In this document: piece by piece, positions 24,532 through 36,070 of the stretch
Numbering within the stretch: the stretch's first letter is position 1
How the letters are laid out: each line of letters begins with the position of its first letter
Notes under the pieces: generated by a model
What the model was told of the DNA's origin: nothing
What the model saw: only the letters and a program-made list of their open reading frames with translations
Database searches by the model: none
DNA from: Taxillus chinensis
Taxonomy: Eukaryota > Streptophyta > Magnoliopsida > Santalales > Loranthaceae
DNA: 64,000 nucleotides
Direction of reading: 5' to 3'
Assembly (NCBI GenBank): GCA_023512835.1
Contig: CM042090.1
Location: 2,426,826-2,490,825 of the forward strand
Program-made: the position numbers and the translations under genes

Positions 24532-27290
24532 TTATATTCCATGTTTTCCTCTGTGTTGCTCCATTTCTTCCTTGCAAGCTTCAGCTGCTTTGCTAAGAAC
24601 AAATATCCCTTGTTCCTGCATAAAAATGATAACAATACCGAAGAAATTGCCAATCCATGTAATAAGCGATGCTCTATACAAATGCCCCTTTTCGGGTAAT
24701 GACCGAGTCAACAAAATTAACACAATAGAGAGAAATATGATCCAAATATATAATATAATTGTAAAAATACAAATAAATATGAACAATATCTCCATAATAA
24801 ATTTAAAAAAACTTCTAACATGCAAAATCCTTTTAATTGGATGTGGAAAAACTCATTGCCATGAGGCTTCTATTGTGGCAAAGCTGCTCTCTATTAGTTA
24901 CTTGATCTGAACAAATCTCATAAGAAAACCTGATCTCCAATACCTTAGGCTTAGGCGAAACACATTGATCATCTTAGGGTACTAACAATACTTTTTCAAA
25001 TCTTCTTTAATTTTTCAAATTTAAATTACTTTTTACTTTTCTATATAAATATATACCACAACAAATTTCCTAAATCACTATCTATGTCATTAAAATAATA
25101 TTTTATATTATTTTTATATTTAATAATAATTTTTTATAATTTAATATGAAACAAAAGTAAATATTATAAAAAATGTAAAGAAAAGAGGTGAGAGAAATTT
25201 TTTATATATAATTTAATAATTATATAAAGTGAATAATATTTCTCAGTACATTAGAAAATACTGTACAAACCTCATAAAAAAATTAAATATAAGATATCTG
25301 TTGTGAGAATAATTTTTTATTAGACACGACATTAACACAACCCTTATAAAGGAATTTAATAACAGAAAATATAGTAAGACATTATTGACGTATGCTATAT
25401 TTTATTAGATTGATAGAGTTCAGTTGGGCAGAAAACATATATATACATGTATGTATGTATGTATGTATCCTGCACCTCTAAGAAGAATCAGTCCAAATGC
25501 ATACTGCACCTTTAAGCAACACATACTTAGAATAATCGGTCCAAATACATACTGCACCTTTTAATATTCTAAGGATAAACAGCATGCAATGTTCGAATTG
25601 TCAATTGATTGCCATAAATGACTTAGAGCAAATGGCTCAATATTTACTAAAATTTTCCATTCTAACATTTCACCAAGAGTTAATGTCCCTATGTAATGGA
25701 ATACTATTTACTCAACTAACAAAGATTTGCTTAAGAAAAAACACATACATTCTTTTATCCTAGACAGAATTGTAAATTATTGACGAATGCTATATTTTAT
25801 TAGATTGATAGAGTTCAGTTGGGCAGAAAACATATATATATATACATATATGTATGCATGCTGCACCTCTAAGAAGAATCAGAAGAATTAGTCCAAATGC
25901 ATACTGCACCTTTAAGCAACATGTACTCAACAGCATGCAATGTTCGAATTGTCTATTGATTGCCATAGATGACTTAGAGCAAATGGCTCAATATTTAATA
26001 AAATTTTCCATTCTAACATTTCACCAAGAGTTAATGTCCCTATATAACAGAACACTATTTACTCAACTAACAAAGGCATTGCTTAAGAAAGAACACATAC
26101 ATTCTTTTACCCTAGACAGAATTGTAAATATTTTTTTCCACAATGTTCATGTATTAGCATTTTAAGAAATACCAAACTAATAAGCTTTAATTCTAATAAT
26201 ATGGGATCAGTTATATAAATCAAGACAGACAAAAAACTTATATTTGATCCAAAACACAAATCTCTCTTTTAAACATTTCTAACGACAATCATTCTTTCTT
26301 TCAAATTTATTGTAATCATCTCTATCCAAGTCAATTTTAGTTTATTCTCAGGCATCTCTCTCACTACAATAATATACTAATTAGATTTCCTAAAATTAAA
26401 CATAACCCTCAATCAAATTCTTATGTCCTATTTAAACTAAAACCCCCAAATAAAAAGACAACTCTACCTTCTTGCCCTGCACCTAACATAAGTTTGTATG
26501 GGCCTAGGCTAATATATATTCATTGGCTTAAGTTCTAAATGGTCTAAATGGACAAATCAACGCAAGTGATTTTCTCTCATCTTATATGCAAAGGAAAATT
26601 CTATTTGTTCATAATACACCATAACTGATTGTATGGGGCTATTTTAATTGTTTTTTTTTAAATAGCCATTTATTTATCAACAGAATAACACTTCCCAATG
26701 GCCAATAACAAGACTGAAACCCAAAACTAACCCAAAAGACAACAGGCCATTTTAGAATTTATGACACCAACACCGTATAATAATTTGAACTTTCTATCAG
26801 GATGCTCCTCACCAGTCACCATGTTGAGAGTTTTGAGTAGTTAGAACATAGAGTGGGGGAGCAACACGTTTAATTTCAACAGGGCAATCCTTACTGCCAG
26901 CATCTTCAGCTTTGTGCATGGCATCCTGCAAACTTAAAGATGAACAAAGGTCATAACAAAAAGGAACTCTAAATGACTTGAAAAGCAATAACAGAAATAA
27001 ATTGAAGGGGGGCTAAATTAAGAGCCAGAAAAGCAAACCCTTACGTGAAGAACAGCATCACATTAAAAACATTTCGTTTCAATATCAGCTCATATTTTCA
27101 ATGGTTGAGGTGCCATTCGCCTCCTAATATTTTTTACAAAAGCATCTTTCACCTCTTCTGATATAGCAGGGCCAATCTTAATCAGTTAAAGAAAAAGAAT
27201 AAAGTAAGTCCCCTCTACCATCAACAAAAAAATTGTACTTCACAACTTTTGTCAGAAAGATTACCTCATGTCCCTTAGGACCAACTTCCT
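24532..27290 (-). pseudogene. eIF2-alpha (translation initiation factor 2 alpha subunit) pseudogene with introns
   Basis: eIF2-alpha is the regulatory subunit of the ternary complex that delivers initiator tRNA-Met to the ribosome. Four exon-like blocks match the C-terminal half of the family in order on the minus strand. Block 1, near 27255-27283, encodes LKEVGPKGHE between a TTCAG acceptor and a GTAATC donor. Block 2, 27185-27045, encodes EEVKDAFVKNIRRRMAPQPL, then ADIETKCF and CDAVLH, ending at GTAAGG. Block 3, 26925-26820, encodes DAMHKAEDAGSKDCPVEIKR and APPLYVLTTQ, between TTTGCAG and GTGACT. Block 4, 24615-24532, encodes EQGIFVLSKAAEACKEEMEQ after ATGCAG. A TGA replaces Arg in PLKI-ADIE, a TAA replaces Gln in KCF-CDAVLH, and one extra base shifts TTQ. 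The upstream S1-domain exons were not found. It is a decayed genomic duplicate rather than a processed copy. Confidence 0.78.
25381..26135. repeat. Tandem duplication of about 395 bp
   Basis: The block starting ATTATTGACG at 25381 is repeated from 25776 (ATTATTGACGAATGC), followed in both copies by TTCAGTTGGGCAGAAAAC, a TATG/TA microsatellite, CTGCACCTCTAAGAAG and TCCTAGACAGAATTGTAAAT-like ends. The second copy is shorter by an internal deletion of about 45 bp. It lies in the long intron-like gap of the eIF2-alpha pseudogene. Confidence 0.85.
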
Positions 27291-28600
27291 TAACTGAACA
27301 TAAACCCACAACACTTTTCATTAGCACATTAAAGAATGTTATTACAAAAAGCCAGTTAGGAATATACCAAGCAATTTCGCCAACTTAGTCACTTCAGGTG
27401 AACAAATTGAGAGTGGTCGAGCGCATGTACTTCTAGTCAGTAGCATACTTTGGCAATTCATGTCCTTGGCCTCAATTGCTGCCAACAATGATAGGGGCAA
27501 GGCTGTCGCAGCAATCTAGCTCCTTACAAATGCATTGCTTGCTGCTCATAAACCAGATGAGGTTTGTCATTAGCCTAGTGTAATCATACGGCTTACTTGT
27601 TCTGCAATACTTTATAATTTTTTTTCTTCATTTTTATTACTATGTTTTGTTATTCTTCATTTCATAACCATTTGCGAGAGAACCTTAGTCCTCTCCTCAA
27701 AGGTCAGAAAGCAAATACTCAAACAATTCACGTACAATCTTAGCTCAAAAGCATGACCATACTTCAGATGCAGCAGCCAGCCAACGTGAATCTAAATTAG
27801 AATAGAATACCTAATTTTTTAGACAAAAACTACCATCCACCTCTTCCCCCCAAATATACAGTCCTTAAATATATTTTAAAAAACACAGCATAAATAATAT
27901 GCCCACTAAACTAGCATATAATTTGTAACAAATTATATGATTGGTAATAGCCAAAGCATGTATAATTCTCATGTTCTCCAATCTCCACAGTAGTAGGATC
28001 ACATTTTATCAATTTTTTGGAAGATAATGTTGGCAAACTGCAAAAAGGCCAAAAGAGCAAACCCAGTTCATGAAAATCTTGCAATGGCGGCGTTTGGAAA
28101 AAGATAGGGTCACAGGAGCCAATATGAACACAGTCTTCCCCACAATTAATTAATTGGAATAAAATCCAAAGAATATAACATACAACATTCACCAAACCAA
28201 TAAAGTTAAACTTCAAAGCATATCATCATAATACATAAAGGCCAACCAACTTAAGTAAAAAAGATACAGAAGCCTTGAAAATATTCATCAGAATAAAATA
28301 TATAAAAAATTCTATTGATGTTCAGCAGTTGTAACACGGACATTTTTAATTGGTTTGATGACACATTCAATATTAAAAAAGTAAGCTAAAAGTGTAAAAC
28401 ATATTTATCACAATATATAAATGCACACAAACTCAGCCAAACCCAATGTATCATGTCCAGCGCTAAGAAACAGGAAAACAGACCAATTAAGCTTGTACCC
28501 CAGTGAAAACTAAAGATTCATTTAAACCTGAGGGTAATGTGATATAAAGTTACTCGGCTCAACAGAGGAAAAAGGATCATGCCCATGTAAATCAAGCATT
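27291..28600. other. AT-rich intergenic DNA, no gene seen
   Basis: This may contain degraded introns or upstream exons of the eIF2-alpha copy, but I cannot recognise any further coding block. Confidence 0.4.
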
Positions 28601-28609
28601 CTTCTTTCT

Positions 28610-29015
28610 CAGCATCTCTATTACCCTCTGATTGGTATGTATGGAAAATCTGTGGAAAATGAAATGAGTATGGAAAATGAGTTGAAATGGCATTTTTTGT
28701 TGTTTGGCGTGTATGGAAAATACACAGTAAACATAGAAAACTGGACATTTAACGGCTAGTTTTTTTACCATCAATTTGGTGGAATTTGCTATGAAAAACA
28801 AACTGCTGACCACGATGGTGCCTTGCACCATGAAACCCTGCATTGGAGAATGGGTTGGACCAGGTCTACTACAGCTGGAAGTTGCACATTAGACTATAAC
28901 ATCATTTTTTATATAACTTTTCTATCTATTTTCTCTCCCTTACAAACAATCCTATGGAAAAGTAATTTTCTACCCATTTTCTTTCCACAATCCTATGAAA
29001 AAACAGAAAATCTAA
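28610..29015. mobile_element. Possible small DNA transposon remnant
   Basis: The left part repeats TGTATGGAAAAT and GGAAAATGA. The right part (28920-29010) repeats TTTTCT(a/t)CCCATTTTC and AATCCTATG(g)AAAA, partly inverted relative to the left. This resembles non-autonomous elements with degenerate inverted termini, but I could not define ends or a target duplication. Confidence 0.25.
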
Positions 29016-29339
29016 AACCAACTAGAGACCATAGTACCAAAGGTCTTGGATCTTTTCTCCCAGGGTCAACAACCTCAGTAGCTCACTAGGGAGAGGAGAG
29101 GCTACTAACCCCTTTGGCAAGGACTGAGGCCTCCAGCAATACAAGCACACAATGCTGACACAGACAACTGCCCCTAATATGATCTCTATTACAGGTTTTA
29201 GAAGTCTGTCTTCCTTCCACAGTATACCTAGGTTGGGACTTGGGACAAAAACCAACAGAAGAATTTCTGCACTTTCCTAAAGCTAGCGACAACATCTGCA
29301 TAAGATCCATCTACTTGCACATTGTTCCTTGCTACATTC

Positions 29340-29720
29340 CCTGGTATTGCTAGCGATGTTGACCACGTGGAAGGTGCCCACAATCAGTCTGTGCACGTAG
29401 CGGGAGAATGATATGGAGGCCATAAATTTCCTGGGATTGATGTGTTGCTAGTTATGCAAGCAGTTATTTAGATTAATTATTATTTTCATTATAGTAGAGT
29501 GATATGGCAGACATGTAAGAAGCTACAGGAGTTGATTATGTAAGTAGTCATAGAAATTCTGCTCAAATAAATTTCCATTGTAATAGAATCAATAATAGAA
29601 TACTAAGTATCTTCTTGCTTCGTAATTCTTCCCTTCATCTAAATTCTCCTTGCCCTCTGCTTCTTCCTATTGCCTCTGTTACTTCAAAATTCTACCTCCA
29701 TCAACTCGAACATGCCATTT
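29340..29720. repeat. Possible degraded LTR-retroelement terminal sequence
   Basis: It contains GGGAGAATGATATGGAGG, like the PPT/LTR junction of Ty3/gypsy elements, followed by AT-rich sequence and a CTTCTTGCTTC / CCTCTGCTTCTTCC pyrimidine stretch typical of LTR ends. No matching second copy is in the window. Confidence 0.25.
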
Positions 29721-31060
29721 TGGGGCTTTCATTAAGAGATGGCAGAGGGTGTCACCACTCGGACCAAATGGACATTGCCCATGATAAGCCTGTGCCCGAA
29801 GTGGGAGAAGATTATGGAAGTTGCGTTTGCAAGAACAAAATGATTCAGAAGTCACCGAGTTTGGGATTGATGACTCTAGTGCTGAAAGTGTCTCTTCATC
29901 ATCTCTAGACTGTTCTAACAATAATTGCAAAGTCTCTGAAACCTTCACATGGTCTTCAGCGGCCTATAAAATACTCCTTCAGACCTTTAACAGGTTCTAA
30001 CAAGATAGGTTTGGTCTCTCTACGGGGTAAAGTCTATTGACACTCCATTGGATCTTTGTTGAGGCTTGATACTGATTACTGTACAGGTTGAGCTCTTGCA
30101 TGAACCTATGAGATGTCAGAGACTGGTAGGAAGCATGAGGTCAGACATCTCACACACCAAGAGCTAATCTATAACAGAACCTGCACAAGTCATTGGGATC
30201 CAGAGGGTAAAATTCCATCAGGCCTGATCTTTAGAAATCATATCCCCTACTGAAAATTAGAAGCATATCAAAGTTTATTCTAAGAAAAATGTCAACTGTT
30301 GTTTCCTCTCTTACTGTGAACCAAACCAAATCTAAATTATAAAGCACAATGAATCAACAAGTCTTGCTCTCCCATTACAACCCCAAATAACTAAAACAAG
30401 AACATCTTATCAAAATAAATAAATAACCAAAACAAGAACTAATAATGTTAATTCTTTTATGGAACCAACTTTACTGCTCTTTTATGCTATTCAAAGTAGG
30501 TTATATTGACCCCTCAAAAAAAAAAAAAACATACATGAAACAAGGGAGAGCCAAAAGATCCAAGCAAAAGTTCTCAAAATGTACTCTAAATTGCAAACCA
30601 GCATGGATACCACATTTTATCAAAATAAGTTACAGATAAATTTTCCAAAAAGCCTCCTGAGCCTTAAAATTCCATGAATTGAAATAAATAAATCAAAATT
30701 ATATCAATCATCCAAAAGTTCTCACCAGGAAGTAATGAAGGATAACTAATACATCTGGAAGAAAAGAGTACAATTATTTATTTATTATCTACTATTTTTA
30801 TTTTTATTCTCTAAAAAATATGATTGGTTAGGAATGCAAGTACTCACAATCATCAATCCTTTTTCCAAAACTTAAATGGAATCAAATTTTCTGGTTATGT
30901 GGAATTATGACCACACAAATGCTCCACAGAAGAAAGATCATCATGGCCAGTGATTACTACAATCATTAGTGTGCAACCAACATTCTGATTTCAACAGAAA
31001 AAAGATGATTATGCCTAGTGATTACTACAATTATTAGCACAAGCCAACAAATTAATTTTA
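29721..31060. other. AT-rich intergenic DNA, no gene seen
   Basis: No domain or clear repeat was recognised here. Confidence 0.45.
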
Positions 31061-31063
31061 ATT

Positions 31064-32293
31064 AAAGCTGTAAACAAACCTAACCAAGCCGAGCAATAAA
31101 GTATTTAAACTCAACTTGGCACTATTCCTTAACGAACCAATCCAAAAACGATCACTAAATCACTATATTCATGTCCGTTCGTTAGTTTTCTTTAATAGTT
31201 CACTAATTTTCATGATCAGCTCGTGAACACTAGCTCACCAAAAGTATTCATGAATATGCCGACATTTTTTTATTATAAATAAAAAAATTTATTAGAAAAA
31301 GAAAACAAGTAATGAGTGCACGAAAAACATATATACAACATCAAGATTGAAAAGAACATTCATTAACATCACAAATGGAAGAAAAACAGTACACTCCCGT
31401 ATCAAACATTCACTCCATCAAACGACGAAAAAGAAAAGAAAAGAGAAAGTTCGACAGCAGACCTCTTCCGATCATCAAACACTCACGCATTTTACTTCCA
31501 TCAAAGACTCCAAATAAGGCAATGAAAGACAGCCTTCCAAATCACCGAATGCCATCCCACGCCCCATATCTAACACGCAAACAACACACCAAGAAACGAA
31601 GGCATCACCCAATGAAGGCTAAACAAACCCAAGGCCAGATCCCAAAGCCCCCGAGCATACGGACAGTGAAGAAAAAGATAATCTACGGACTCCATCAAAG
31701 CCTTACACATGTAACACTAGCTAACAATAACAAAATCTTGACGCCACAAATTATCAACAGTAAGAAGAATACTTGTTTGTGAATATTACATTTTTACTTT
31801 GTTCGCAAGCTCAAGATGTTTGTTCGTTTAATTGTTCGTGAACTAAAATACTTAATTATCTAAAATTTATAAACAAATTAATTCATTTGTTCATTTATTC
31901 GTGAACTCAAGAAGTTGTTTGTCTGTTCAACTGTATATAAATTAAAACACTAATTATTTAAAATTTATAAACAAACATATTCGTTCATTTGTTCGTGAAC
32001 TAAATTATTTGTTCGTTTATTTGTTTGTTCAATTGTTTATGAGCATGTGTTTGTGAATAACTATTTGTGAACGTTTGTTCATGAATGTAATTATTAATTT
32101 TCTGAAATAATTACAACATGCTCGCAAATATAAACGAGTCAAACATAGTCTTTTTGAATTCATTCATTTATATTCGTCAACAAAAAAAATTATTCATATA
32201 CCTCGCTTTTTTTAAATAAACAAACATAAGCGATCTTTGACTAAGCCGAACATAAATTTGTTTGCGAATATTTGATTCATTAACAACTCTAAT
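31064..32293. mobile_element. AT-rich TE remnant with GTTCGTGAAC-type subterminal repeats
   Basis: The left edge has AGCTGTAAACAAACC with AAGCCGAGC nearby. The right edge inverted reads AGAGTTGTTAATGAATC with TTCGGCTTAG nearby, a weak inverted match. Between them, especially at 31790-32110, the motif TTTGTTCGTTTA / GTTCGTGAAC recurs many times. This pattern is common at plant DNA-transposon ends. No transposase is visible. A 135-codon Lys-rich frame (31375-31782) lies inside and looks non-coding. Confidence 0.4.
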
Positions 32294-32299
32294 GTCAGA

Positions 32300-32769
32300 T
32301 GATCAAGTTTTCAAGAAAAAAATGTACAATATTACAACTAATTAATGATGTGCCACGTCTCTTGAGGATTAAAAAAATGAATAATAATGGGCAGCCCATT
32401 TATTGGTAAGTGGGGGTGCATTTATGCGATGATAACCCATTTCTAAGTTGAGAGAACTTAGGCCTACAAGTTGGATGGGGATTCAAAACATTAGGAATTT
32501 TATGCCCTGACTGTGCGTGGTGGAGCAAGTGCGTTAGAATGAAATGAATTAGAAAACAGAATGATTAATCTATATAGAATTTAAAAAAAAACCATAATTG
32601 CAGTCCGCCATACCTGAGAATAAGTGAAGCAGTGTTCATAAAACTCCTACTCTTCAGGCCAATAGTACTATCAACTTCCCATCTTTAAACACCGTTTAAT
32701 TTTACAATGTACTGCACAAGTAACTCCGAATTTAAAGAGTTTATGGAATGCTCCGAACAGGGTAAATTG
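32300..32769. other. 3' flank of the PPR gene
   Basis: AT-rich sequence downstream of the PPR stop codon. It probably holds the 3' UTR, with no other gene seen. Confidence 0.5.
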
Positions 32770-35223
32770 CTAAACTCGTTCACTTAGCTGCAGTTTTTTG
32801 GCCTTCCAAATGCCCTTCTGCAATGTCAATATAATCTGTCTATTCGGTTTCATACCTTTCAATGACATCTCATTAATAAGTGTTAAAGCCTTATCAACAT
32901 CTCCCCTTCTACAATATCCTGACAATAGTGAAGTGTAAGTCACAGTATCAGGCTCTAGTCCTGCCTCTATAATTTCATCAAAGACATCAACAGCCTCCTG
33001 AACATGATCCATTTTACAATGCCTATCAATCAAAATGGTGTAACAAATTATATCAGGCTGTATACCCATCTCCACCATTTCACCCCAAATTTCAGGAACA
33101 TGCGTGTCTACTATGTTGTTGTCTTCCCTTCCTTTATGACAGGATCGAGCCCTTTTTAGCTCTAACTTTTTGTGGCCATCAAGCAAAACTGTATAAGTGA
33201 TGATGTCAGGTTCAATTCCCCTTTCCTTCATATCATCAAAAAGTTCATGAGCCTCCAACAAACAATTTGTCCTGCAATACCCATTTATCATCATTGTATA
33301 GGTGATGGCATCAGGTGTTGCTCCAAGATCGAACAAATGATTGAACAGTAACCGAGCCCTCACCATATCCCTGGCCTGACAAAAAGCACCTATGAGTTTC
33401 CTGTACATAGTTTTGTTGGGGAGTGCGCCCAAAGCTGACAATATCTTAAGCACCATGAGAGCCCTGTCAACATCACCTTCTGAGCAAAGGTAACTAAGTA
33501 AGCTAAAGTTTGAACTTCCTTTTACTAGTATTCCTTGCTCAGACAGCCTAATAAAGAGTTCATAAGCCTTAGTTATCATGCCTGCTATACAATACCCATT
33601 AATCATGGCACTATAACTATGGATGCATTTATATTCTAAATTATTTATATATATTTCTGCTTCCTTCACCTTGCCTCCGATACATAGGCTTTCAATAACT
33701 GTGCTATGGGTACTTGTGTCGTGTTTCAAACCCTGCACCTTCATATGATGGAGAAGTTTAAAGGCCTCTTGTGTAAGGCCTTCTCGGCAAAGACCACCAA
33801 TAAGGGTGTTGAAAGTAACAGTATCAGGTTCACAACCCATTTCCCTCATTTCTTCAAATATGTCCAAAGCATTGAAAAGCATTCCCTTGAGGCAGTAGCC
33901 ACCGATCAACGTGGTGTAGTGCGTGACATCAAGGGCCATATGCTGACACTTCATCTCTTTTAGCAACTCCACGGCTTCTTCAACCTTTCCCAATTTGCAC
34001 AAAGAATCTGCCGCAATATTGTAGCAAATCTCATCAACTGAAAAGCCCAACTCCCGAAACTTAAAAAATTGATCCACAGCTTCAGAACGCATGCCCCTCT
34101 TAGAGAAGCATCGAAGAATATAACCCACGATGATGCAATTGCTGCTTATTCCTTTTGAGATCATACGCTTGTGCAGAGCCACGGCTTCGTTGATATTCCC
34201 ATGCTGGGAGTGACCACAGATCAAGGCATCATAACAATAGACATCTGGGGTCACCCCTTCCTTCTCCATATCAAACAAGACAGCCTCAGCTTCAATCAAT
34301 TTCATCTCACTACAAAGCCCTCGAATCACAATAGAGTATGCGAATGCTCCAATCGGAACACATGCCTTTCTACACGCACAAAGCAGTTCATAACCTGAGT
34401 TAGACCTGCGATGCAAGCACAATCCTTTAACATATGCTGTGTATGCATATTCGCTTGGGGTCACCCCGGCCTCTTCCATTTCCTGAAACACACCAATGGC
34501 CTCTTCAAAATTGCCGTTCTTGCAGAATGCCTTGATCAAAATGGTGTAAGTGTAATCATTAGGACTCAACCCAAGGACCCTAAGCTGCTGATAAATGAGC
34601 ACAGCCACATCCACCTTGCAATTTTCAACCAACCGGTTGATGAGAAAATTGCACGAAAATATGCGAGGGACAAACCCATACTCTTTTGCCCGAAACAACA
34701 CATCAATGGCATCATCAAACATGCCCATGCTGGCATAAGCCTTTACAAGTGCATCCGATGGTTGGGACGATAAACTCGACAGCCCGCCGCATAGTTCCTC
34801 AGCGAGTGCCTCCAACAATTCTGAAATGGAAAACCCCAACCGACCCCCTTTCAACCCAATGATTTCCGCCAGTTGAGAGTCAAACCTCCGCCTCCTCTGC
34901 GAACCGCAATGACACAAAACTTTAATGAGCGCGGCGTAGGCCCTAACGTCGAGCCGGAACCCACCCTCCTTCAATTTTTGGAAGTAGGACAAGGCAAAAG
35001 TGGGTTCTTCTCTCAAATTGTGCAGTATTTCAACTATCGCAGTCGTGTTCAATCCCAGGAAACGACCATCAGAACCCTCCTCAACCGCAACAGTTTGTTC
35101 ATCGGAACTGTAATCGGCAAAGTTAGGATTTAAGCGGGAAAGGGCTGAGACTGAGACCGATCTGAGGTGGGTGATCCAACAGGGTTTAAGGATCGTCCTA
35201 CAGGAGACTACCGCAACCCACAT
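32770..35223 (-). CDS. P-class pentatricopeptide repeat protein, probably mitochondrial
   Basis: The protein has 817 residues in one intronless frame, as usual for plant PPR genes. About eighteen 35-residue helix-turn-helix repeats run from about residue 158 to 799 (for example YTILIKAFCKNGNFEEAIGV). No E, E+ or DYW editing domain follows, so it is P class. This class binds organellar RNA one base per repeat and acts in RNA processing, stability or translation. The first 35 residues are rich in Arg and Ser and poor in acidic residues, consistent with a mitochondrial presequence. From memory it resembles the Arabidopsis At2g26790-type PPR, but this needs a search. I chose the ATG at 35221-35223, because the frame extends upstream only to a GTG and then a stop at 35284-35286. 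One repeat (near residue 685) carries an insertion rich in charged residues. It is the only apparently intact gene here. Confidence 0.93.
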   Translation of the reverse strand: MWVAVVSCRTILKPCWITHLRSVSVSALSRLNPNFADYSSDEQTVAVEEGSDGRFLGLNTTAIVEILHNLREEPTFALSYFQKLKEGGFRLDVRAYAALIKVLCHCGSQRRRRFDSQLAEIIGLKGGRLGFSISELLEALAEELCGGLSSLSSQPSDALVKAYASMGMFDDAIDVLFRAKEYGFVPRIFSCNFLINRLVENCKVDVAVLIYQQLRVLGLSPNDYTYTILIKAFCKNGNFEEAIGVFQEMEEAGVTPSEYAYTAYVKGLCLHRRSNSGYELLCACRKACVPIGAFAYSIVIRGLCSEMKLIEAEAVLFDMEKEGVTPDVYCYDALICGHSQHGNINEAVALHKRMISKGISSNCIIVGYILRCFSKRGMRSEAVDQFFKFRELGFSVDEICYNIAADSLCKLGKVEEAVELLKEMKCQHMALDVTHYTTLIGGYCLKGMLFNALDIFEEMREMGCEPDTVTFNTLIGGLCREGLTQEAFKLLHHMKVQGLKHDTSTHSTVIESLCIGGKVKEAEIYINNLEYKCIHSYSAMINGYCIAGMITKAYELFIRLSEQGILVKGSSNFSLLSYLCSEGDVDRALMVLKILSALGALPNKTMYRKLIGAFCQARDMVRARLLFNHLFDLGATPDAITYTMMINGYCRTNCLLEAHELFDDMKERGIEPDIITYTVLLDGHKKLELKRARSCHKGREDNNIVDTHVPEIWGEMVEMGIQPDIICYTILIDRHCKMDHVQEAVDVFDEIIEAGLEPDTVTYTSLLSGYCRRGDVDKALTLINEMSLKGMKPNRQIILTLQKGIWKAKKLQLSERV

Positions 35224-35461
35224 GGAAGTACATGCGCATCGAAGCACGATGCATAATTTTTCGTTTCTATGGAAGGGAAATTGCTAAAACGCGGCAGTGG
35301 CAGATGGATGTTGAGATTAAGGTAGTTGGGTTTGGGAGAAGAAAGCCCACCTGCGACGACGGCTCGTTGAAGTAGTTTTGGTGTGGTCCGAGTTGGGCAA
35401 GTTTGTTTGCTGGATGTTTTACCCGGAGAGTGGTTTGGAGAAGAAGTTTGTTTGCAGCGCA
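35224..35461 (-). promoter_or_regulatory. PPR upstream region with an overlapping upstream frame
   Basis: No clear TATA box is seen. An ATG at 35462 opens an 84-codon frame that ends at 35208, overlapping the PPR start in a different frame. If it is inside the transcript, it would be an overlapping upstream ORF. The region is bounded by a MITE at 35468. Confidence 0.4.
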
Positions 35462-35467
35462 TACGCA

Positions 35468-35968
35468 GGGTGTAAAATGGGCCGAGCCCGACCCGGACTC
35501 CTAACGGTTTGAATCTAAACGGATAGACTCACATTTTAAATGAACTAGTCAAGGCTTAGTCCGATCCAACCTGTGGGAATTTATAGGAGCCCGCGAGTTG
35601 GGCCGTATTTTATTTATTTATTTTTATTTTATTATTTATTTTTTGAAAATTTAAATGAATCAATATAAATATAATTGAATATAATCAATATTATTTCAAT
35701 TTTATTTTATAATTATTCATATATGAAATCTAATTGCTTAATTAAAGTTATATAATATAATATGTGCATTAAATTTTAATATACTTAGGTATAAAAATAA
35801 AAAATAAAAACCTGCGGGCCGGCCCGCAGTTCGCACGGGCCGGGCCTAAATGGGGCGAGCCTAAACGGGCCAGCCCGTATAGGCCCGTGTTTTAAACAAA
35901 CCGAGCCTTGATCGGTCCAGCCCGCTCCAAGCCCGTAAGCCTGTGAGCTTGAGCCCGTTTTACACCCC
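35468..35968. mobile_element. MITE with GGGTGTAAAA terminal inverted repeats (hAT-like)
   Basis: Left end GGGTGTAAAATGGGCCGAGC and right end GAGCCCGTTTTACACCCC form imperfect inverted repeats. The flanks share TACGCA (35462-35467 and 35969-35974). The element is about 500 bp, with GC-rich ends, an AT-rich middle and a palindromic GGGCCGGCCC stretch near 35817-35827. No coding capacity is seen. The 8-bp repeat expected of hAT elements is only partly visible, so the superfamily is an inference. Confidence 0.8.
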
Positions 35969-35974
35969 TACGCA

Positions 35975-36070
35975 TATGGGCCGCGCCTTCCGACAAACAA
36001 AATAAACAAAAAAAAAAAAGAGTATGGGTTGAAAAAAGACATAAATATAATAGAAAAGCTAAAAGAATGG
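35975..36070. other. Short spacer between MITE and element H
   Basis: It contains an A-rich run. It ends AATGG just before the H LTR, and the matching target copy is not visible because H is truncated. Confidence 0.5.

Noticed and set aside
24532..24825. 97-codon frame read as a membrane protein
   Set aside because: Only the last 27 codons are exon-like (the eIF2-alpha block after ATGCAG). The hydrophobic part upstream is translated intron.
27360..27560. Possible further eIF2-alpha exon
   Set aside because: Translation in all minus frames gave nothing I can match to the family.
31375..31782. 135-codon Lys/Arg-rich open frame
   Set aside because: No recognisable domain, it lies inside an AT-rich TE-like stretch, and its composition follows the local A-rich sequence.
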